Of a stretch of 17,406 nt of DNA, positions 14,188 through 17,406 are shown one piece after another. The stretch is from CALLQB01 sp036479275 (GTDB lineage Bacteria; Actinomycetota; Acidimicrobiia; Acidimicrobiales; SHLQ01): the NCBI GenBank assembly GCA_965524675.1, contig CBERPN010000055.1:1-17406 (forward strand), read 5' to 3'. Position 1 is the first letter of the stretch; every line of letters starts with the position of its first letter. A program made the position numbers and the translations under genes. The notes below the pieces were generated by a model that was not told the DNA's origin, did not search any database, and worked only from the letters and a program-made list of their open reading frames with translations.

Positions 14188-15147
14188 ATGACCCAGATCG
14201 ATGACAGTTCGGCGAGCCGCGACACCCGCTCGCCGTCACTTTCCTTGGTGCCTCATTTGCGTTCCGTTTCTGCGCAGCCGCTCGAACGTCGAACGATATT
14301 TGGTGTCGATGTCACGGCAATCACTAGCCCTGACATGCTCGAGTTGATTTCGCGACACGTCAGTTCAAGGCTTCCGCTCACCATCTTTCATCAGAACCTT
14401 CACAGTGCGTACCTGCATCGCCGCCACAGCGAGGTGCGCGACGCGTACACCATGGCCGATGTGGCGTACATCGACGGCATGCCCTTCGTCGTGCACGGCC
14501 GCCTCCTCGGCGGAGTGGTCGACCGCTCTCACCGCAATACCTATCTCGACTGGTACGACACCCTGCTCTCGATCGCTGAGGAACAGCATTGGAGCGTTTA
14601 CTTCCTCGGCGGAACGCCTGAGGCGCTCGAGCTTGGCTGTGCCGAACTGCGAAGCCGGTTTCCCAATATCGACCTGGTCGGTCGCGACGGGTTCTTCGAC
14701 GCCACGCTCGGTTCTCGTGAGTCAACGCAGATCGTCGACCACATCAACGAGTGTCAACCCGATGTAGTTCTCGTTGGTATGGGTATGCCTCGTCAAGAGC
14801 TATGGGTGGCTCAGAACCGAAGAACGCTTCGGGTTCCGGTAGTCGTCACCGTTGGCGCTGGCATGGACTACGTAGCGGGGCTAATTCCGACTCCACCGCG
14901 CTGGATGGGTAGATTCGGACTCGAATGGATTCATCGACTCTGTTCTGAGCCGCAACGATTGTGGTTTCGTTACCTTGTTGAACCCGCTTATCTTGCGCCG
15001 GTTTGGATCGCTGAGCTGTTCGACGCTCAGGTGCGTTCGCGGTTGTCGCGCTCGCGACCTGTGGATCTTCGAGAGTGCGAATCTGATAAGGCTGGGCAGC
15101 CGCTGCATTCTGTTTCGGCGGCGGAAGCCAGCAAGACCCACAGCTGA
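14188..15147 (+). CDS. WecG/TagA/CpsF family glycosyltransferase
   Basis: A 319-residue member of the GT26 family, which adds a sugar such as ManNAc or its uronic acid to a polyprenyl-linked intermediate at the inner membrane face during teichoic acid, O-antigen or capsule synthesis. Motifs in order: IFGVDVTAI (37-45), NLHSAYL (70-76), the probable catalytic Asp96 in YIDGMP, VYFLGGTPEALE (137-148), PDVVLVGMGMPRQELW (191-206), VGAGMDYVAG (222-231) and PRWMGRFGLEWIHRL (237-251) with EPQRLWFRYL after it. The ATG at 14188 is the best start by homology; the frame is open further upstream to TTG 14083 and includes GTG 14146, but those residues look non-homologous. It converges on the GT2 gene with a 16-nt gap and marks the edge of a polysaccharide locus. 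Confidence 0.9.
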   Translation: MTQIDDSSASRDTRSPSLSLVPHLRSVSAQPLERRTIFGVDVTAITSPDMLELISRHVSSRLPLTIFHQNLHSAYLHRRHSEVRDAYTMADVAYIDGMPFVVHGRLLGGVVDRSHRNTYLDWYDTLLSIAEEQHWSVYFLGGTPEALELGCAELRSRFPNIDLVGRDGFFDATLGSRESTQIVDHINECQPDVVLVGMGMPRQELWVAQNRRTLRVPVVVTVGAGMDYVAGLIPTPPRWMGRFGLEWIHRLCSEPQRLWFRYLVEPAYLAPVWIAELFDAQVRSRLSRSRPVDLRECESDKAGQPLHSVSAAEASKTHS

Positions 15148-15163
15148 GTTTCTGGGGTTCGCC

Positions 15164-16099
15164 CTACCACCAGGTTGTTCTGCTGGTTACCTCAAATGTG
15201 CCAGCGAACTTGCCGAGAGCGCCCGCCCCAAGGTGAGCCGACTTAGCAAGCGATCCACGGTCACGTCGAAGGACGCCAGCGGTGCCCCAGAAGAGCGCCT
15301 CTAGCAATCGGGCAAAGCTTCGGGAAACCTCACCCCAAGAACGCTTTCCTGTCGTCAATCGCAGCGCTCTTGAATAGTTGCGGTGAGCATTGAAGTGACG
15401 GCGCATGACCCAGCGAAATTCGGTCCGCTCGACAGGGACCAGCGTCGTCGCCACTGCGTCTTCGCACCAAACCATTTGGTGGCCGCGCTGTTGGAGCAGA
15501 AAGCCCAGATGCACATCCTCTCCACCCGTGAGGTTGAAGCGGACGTCGAATGGGCCAGCGAGGTCTTGCAGCGCCGCCGAACAGATTAGGGCGTTACCAA
15601 CCCCGAACCGTTTGATCGATGAACCGGTCGGTTGGGTCTCGGGTAGATCGAGTCCTGCGTCCAGGTACCATGGCGGAGCAGCGCCTTCGAAGTGTTCTGG
15701 AACCGGACCAGCGACCACCGCAGCATTGTTGTCGATGGCTGTTCGCAGCAACTGGGTCAGCCAGTCCTGCGCAGGCACCTCGTCATCATCGATGAAGGCT
15801 AGCCAATCGACGTCGCCAGCTAGAAGAATCGACGCATTGCGGGCGTACACCACGCCGGGCTCGCGAACTTGCTGGTAGAGCACTCTGTGCGGATACTCAT
15901 CGCCAACACCGTCCACTATCGGCTTGGCTGATCCGGCTGGGTCATTGTCGGCCACCGCCACCACGACGTCTAGGAATGATCCATCGGCGTCCGCCAACGG
16001 GTTAAGGCGTCCCAGAGCGCTGAGGAGCTGAGCTAATTGTGCTGGACGATCGAGCGTGGCGATACATATCCCGACACTGCTCACCTGTTGGCGAGCCAT
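15164..16099 (-). CDS. GT2 family glycosyltransferase (last gene of the polysaccharide operon)
   Basis: A 311-residue inverting glycosyltransferase with a GT-A fold. It has ICIATLDRPAQL (11-22), a nucleotide-sugar part with DNDP (51-54), the EPGVVYARNASI segment (80-91), the metal-binding IDDDEVP (103-109), a GVGNALICSAA acceptor region and GGEDVHLGF (192-200), where Asp195 is the likely catalytic base. The C-terminal tail is basic and mildly hydrophobic, suggesting membrane association. The start at ATG 16099 is fixed by a TGATG overlap with the stop of the preceding gene, which implies translational coupling; the frame's extension to 16258 runs inside that gene and is rejected. Donor and acceptor sugars are unknown. 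Confidence 0.92.
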   Translation of the reverse strand: MARQQVSSVGICIATLDRPAQLAQLLSALGRLNPLADADGSFLDVVVAVADNDPAGSAKPIVDGVGDEYPHRVLYQQVREPGVVYARNASILLAGDVDWLAFIDDDEVPAQDWLTQLLRTAIDNNAAVVAGPVPEHFEGAAPPWYLDAGLDLPETQPTGSSIKRFGVGNALICSAALQDLAGPFDVRFNLTGGEDVHLGFLLQQRGHQMVWCEDAVATTLVPVERTEFRWVMRRHFNAHRNYSRALRLTTGKRSWGEVSRSFARLLEALFWGTAGVLRRDRGSLAKSAHLGAGALGKFAGTFEVTSRTTWW

Positions 16100-16986
16100 C
16101 AGCTTGAGTGAGCTTGGCGCGAAGTCTCGTCGCGGGTCCACGTGCGTGTTCCAAAGCGATGTTTCCAAGCGGCGCCGATTTGGATCAAGACGCGTAGCGG
16201 TGCGTAGACAGCGACTCCCGCCCAACTGCTGGGGTCTCGCAGCAGCTTCGTTATCCAAGTTCGATCGAGCGAATCGAGAGTTGATTCCTCGCCGACTTCT
16301 TCGAGCCAGCGGTGAAACTCGATCACGCCGATTTGTTGACGAATCTGGACCTTGACTAGGTCGCGAAGGTTTCGCGGAAACAGTGGACTAAATGTTGCTT
16401 CGCTCGCTGTTGCTCGCTGTTCGATACCGAAACGTTGAATAGGCAGAAGATCTTCGGCAAACAGATCGCCAAAGGTAGGAATCTTGCGATGCCCTTCGGC
16501 CGATATTGCATAGAGGCCTGTGCCGACGTGACCTTCGGTGAAGTAGTCGGCCTTCGCCCATGTTTCTAGGTACAGGCGTGCCCACAGACTCGAGGTCGTC
16601 GTGTCGAACTGAATGCGCGGGGCAGCGGCCATTGCTCCGGTCGACTCGATAGTCTCAGCGATGGCGGTCATCGCTCCGCTGCTCACGACTACGTCGGCAT
16701 CGACGTAGATTCTGGTGACATCGGCGGTGGCGGCCAGTGCTAAATCGAGCGCTGCTGTTTTTCCCGGTAAAGCGCTATCGACGACTCGAACGGGGTGCCC
16801 GAACGACTCGGCTTTCAAGGCTGTGTCGTCGGTACATCCGTTGGTCGCGACGACGACGTCGAAGCGGTCGCTGTTGGGGTCGTCGAGAACTGACTCCAGA
16901 CATCGAGCGATCGTCCCGGATTCGTTGTGGGCCGGGATAATGACCACTGCGTACGGGTCGGCCGGTGCTGTCGGCTCCGCCGTCAT
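16099..16986 (-). CDS. GT2 family glycosyltransferase
   Basis: A 295-residue GT-A enzyme. The N-terminal domain shows VVIIPAHNESGTI (14-26), VVVATNGCTDDT (44-55), the metal-binding DAD motif (96-98) in IYVDADVVV and a GTGLYAIS strand (155-162). Glu178-Asp179 in LFAEDLL take the place of the catalytic acid pair. The C-terminal half (about 205-280) holds helices with PRNLRDLVKVQIRQQIG and a weakly hydrophobic stretch near 255-275 that may lie on the membrane. Its ATG overlaps the stop of the O-antigen ligase-like gene in ATGA, and its own stop overlaps the next ATG, so the three genes are one coupled operon. The substrate is unknown; extension of a lipid-linked surface glycan is the natural reading. 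Confidence 0.92.
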   Translation of the reverse strand: MTAEPTAPADPYAVVIIPAHNESGTIARCLESVLDDPNSDRFDVVVATNGCTDDTALKAESFGHPVRVVDSALPGKTAALDLALAATADVTRIYVDADVVVSSGAMTAIAETIESTGAMAAAPRIQFDTTTSSLWARLYLETWAKADYFTEGHVGTGLYAISAEGHRKIPTFGDLFAEDLLPIQRFGIEQRATASEATFSPLFPRNLRDLVKVQIRQQIGVIEFHRWLEEVGEESTLDSLDRTWITKLLRDPSSWAGVAVYAPLRVLIQIGAAWKHRFGTRTWTRDETSRQAHSS

Positions 16987-17406
16987 TGGTCGACCGGGTT
17001 ACTTACTGAGGCGAGGGCTGCAACCATTACAACAAAGGTGAGCGACGGCAGGAATGCCAGCATCACCGACTCGGTAAGGCTGCCAGCCAGAATCAATACC
17101 ACCGCAGCGTCGCGCCAACGGTCGGGTCGGTGTCGCGCCGCGGACCAGTAACCGACCAGACTTAGAGACACCAGCGCAAGACCCACAAGTCCAATTGTGA
17201 GCGAACTCTGAAGATAGGTGTTGTGAGCGTCGGGGGGGTCCCAGCCGGTTCGCGATGCGACTCCGGTCGCTTCGTAGGCCTCTGAGGCGGCACCCAAACC
17301 AAAGCCGTGAATTGGTCTTTGGGCAATGATGTCGATGGTCTCACGCCACAGATCGGGTCGACCCGATAGTCCGCTGACCTCGGTGGCGTTGGCCGGTGCG
17401 CGGCTT
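16983..17406 (-). CDS. O-antigen ligase/polymerase-like membrane protein, C-terminal part (gene runs off the right edge)
   Basis: The reverse strand is open from the window edge to a TGA at 16985-16983, giving 140 residues without a true start. It carries the Wzy_C signature: SGRPDLWRETIDIIAQRPIHG, then GFGLGAA, then PPDAHNTYLQ, followed by hydrophobic segments (SLTIGLVGLALVSLSLVGYW and a longer one after the basic AARHRPDRW loop). In this family the large periplasmic or outer loop with the Arg and His residues takes part in joining glycan to a lipid-linked acceptor. The stop overlaps the start of the GT2 gene in ATGA, so the two are coupled. Whether it is a ligase or a polymerase cannot be told from the C terminus. 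Confidence 0.85.
   Translation of the reverse strand, partial: SRAPANATEVSGLSGRPDLWRETIDIIAQRPIHGFGLGAASEAYEATGVASRTGWDPPDAHNTYLQSSLTIGLVGLALVSLSLVGYWSAARHRPDRWRDAAVVLILAGSLTESVMLAFLPSLTFVVMVAALASVSNPVDQ

Noticed and set aside
16100..16258. Upstream extension of the last GT2 gene
   Set aside because: It overlaps the preceding GT2 gene by about 160 nt, and the residues do not fit the family; the TGATG junction gives a natural start.
16402..16421. Tandem GCTCGCTGTT duplicate
   Set aside because: It lies inside the GT2 coding sequence and codes for ordinary residues; a 10-bp double copy in this base composition is not notable.
16983..17297. Treating the O-antigen ligase-like frame as a complete small gene from TTG at 17297
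   Set aside because: The frame stays open to the window edge, and the upstream residues contain the conserved SGRPDLW motif of Wzy_C proteins, so the gene is truncated by the window.
1..17406. CRISPR arrays, insertion sequences, prophage, toxin-antitoxin pairs or known defence systems
   Set aside because: No regularly spaced repeats, transposase or integrase motifs, or paired small toxin-antitoxin genes were seen on either strand. The tRNA shows no attachment-site duplicate that I could find by eye.

Overview
The window (17.4 kb, around 60% GC by eye) looks like a chromosomal segment of a high-GC actinobacterium. My best guess is the class Acidimicrobiia, because of the DUF222-like fragment, the small Cys-containing lipoprotein, the DUF3445 oxygenase and the many leaderless-looking promoters. 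This assignment is inference from gene content, not from a marker gene. Genes are tightly packed on both strands, with many convergent and divergent pairs. No insertion sequence, prophage, CRISPR array, rRNA or plasmid function is visible.

Layout, left to right. (1) 2-169 (-): truncated 5' end of a probable DUF222/13E12-type HNH endonuclease, with a full -35/-10 promoter and a LexA-type SOS box. (2) 364-3114 (-): a cytosolic four-PAS GGDEF-EAL protein placed 29 nt downstream of tRNA-Leu(UAG), 3144-3225 (-). (3) clpP (3317-3901, +), then convergent rpe (4085-4753, -). (4) A TrmA/RlmD-family rRNA/tRNA uracil methyltransferase (4800-5999, +), divergent from rpe over a 46-bp promoter region with a perfect palindrome. 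(5) A small SAM methyltransferase-like protein (-) and a DUF445 membrane protein (+). (6) A histidine phosphatase (-) divergent from galactose mutarotase galM (+). (7) A lipoprotein (-) divergent from a DUF3445 heme-dependent oxidase-like protein (+). (8) A membrane acyltransferase (-) and a membrane-anchored extracytoplasmic protein of unknown function (-). (9) From 14188 to the right edge: the margin of a surface-polysaccharide locus, with a WecG/TagA-type glycosyltransferase (+) facing a translationally coupled operon of O-antigen ligase-like protein (partial), GT2 and GT2 (-).

How the genes relate: most of the window is housekeeping or mixed metabolism (protein turnover, pentose phosphate/Calvin epimerase, RNA modification, sugar mutarotation). 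The right end is devoted to envelope polysaccharide. The acyltransferase and possibly the membrane-anchored protein may also belong to envelope biology, but only by position.

The most distinctive signals are regulatory. At least seven genes start 6-8 nt after a TAnnnT-like (-10) hexamer, which suggests leaderless transcription and resolves several start codons. The truncated left-hand gene combines such a promoter with a perfect GAAC-N4-GTTC box. I see no convincing large new system; the best candidates for follow-up are the SOS-controlled gene at the left edge, the palindromic divergent promoter at 4754-4799 and a perfect 13-bp inverted repeat inside galM.
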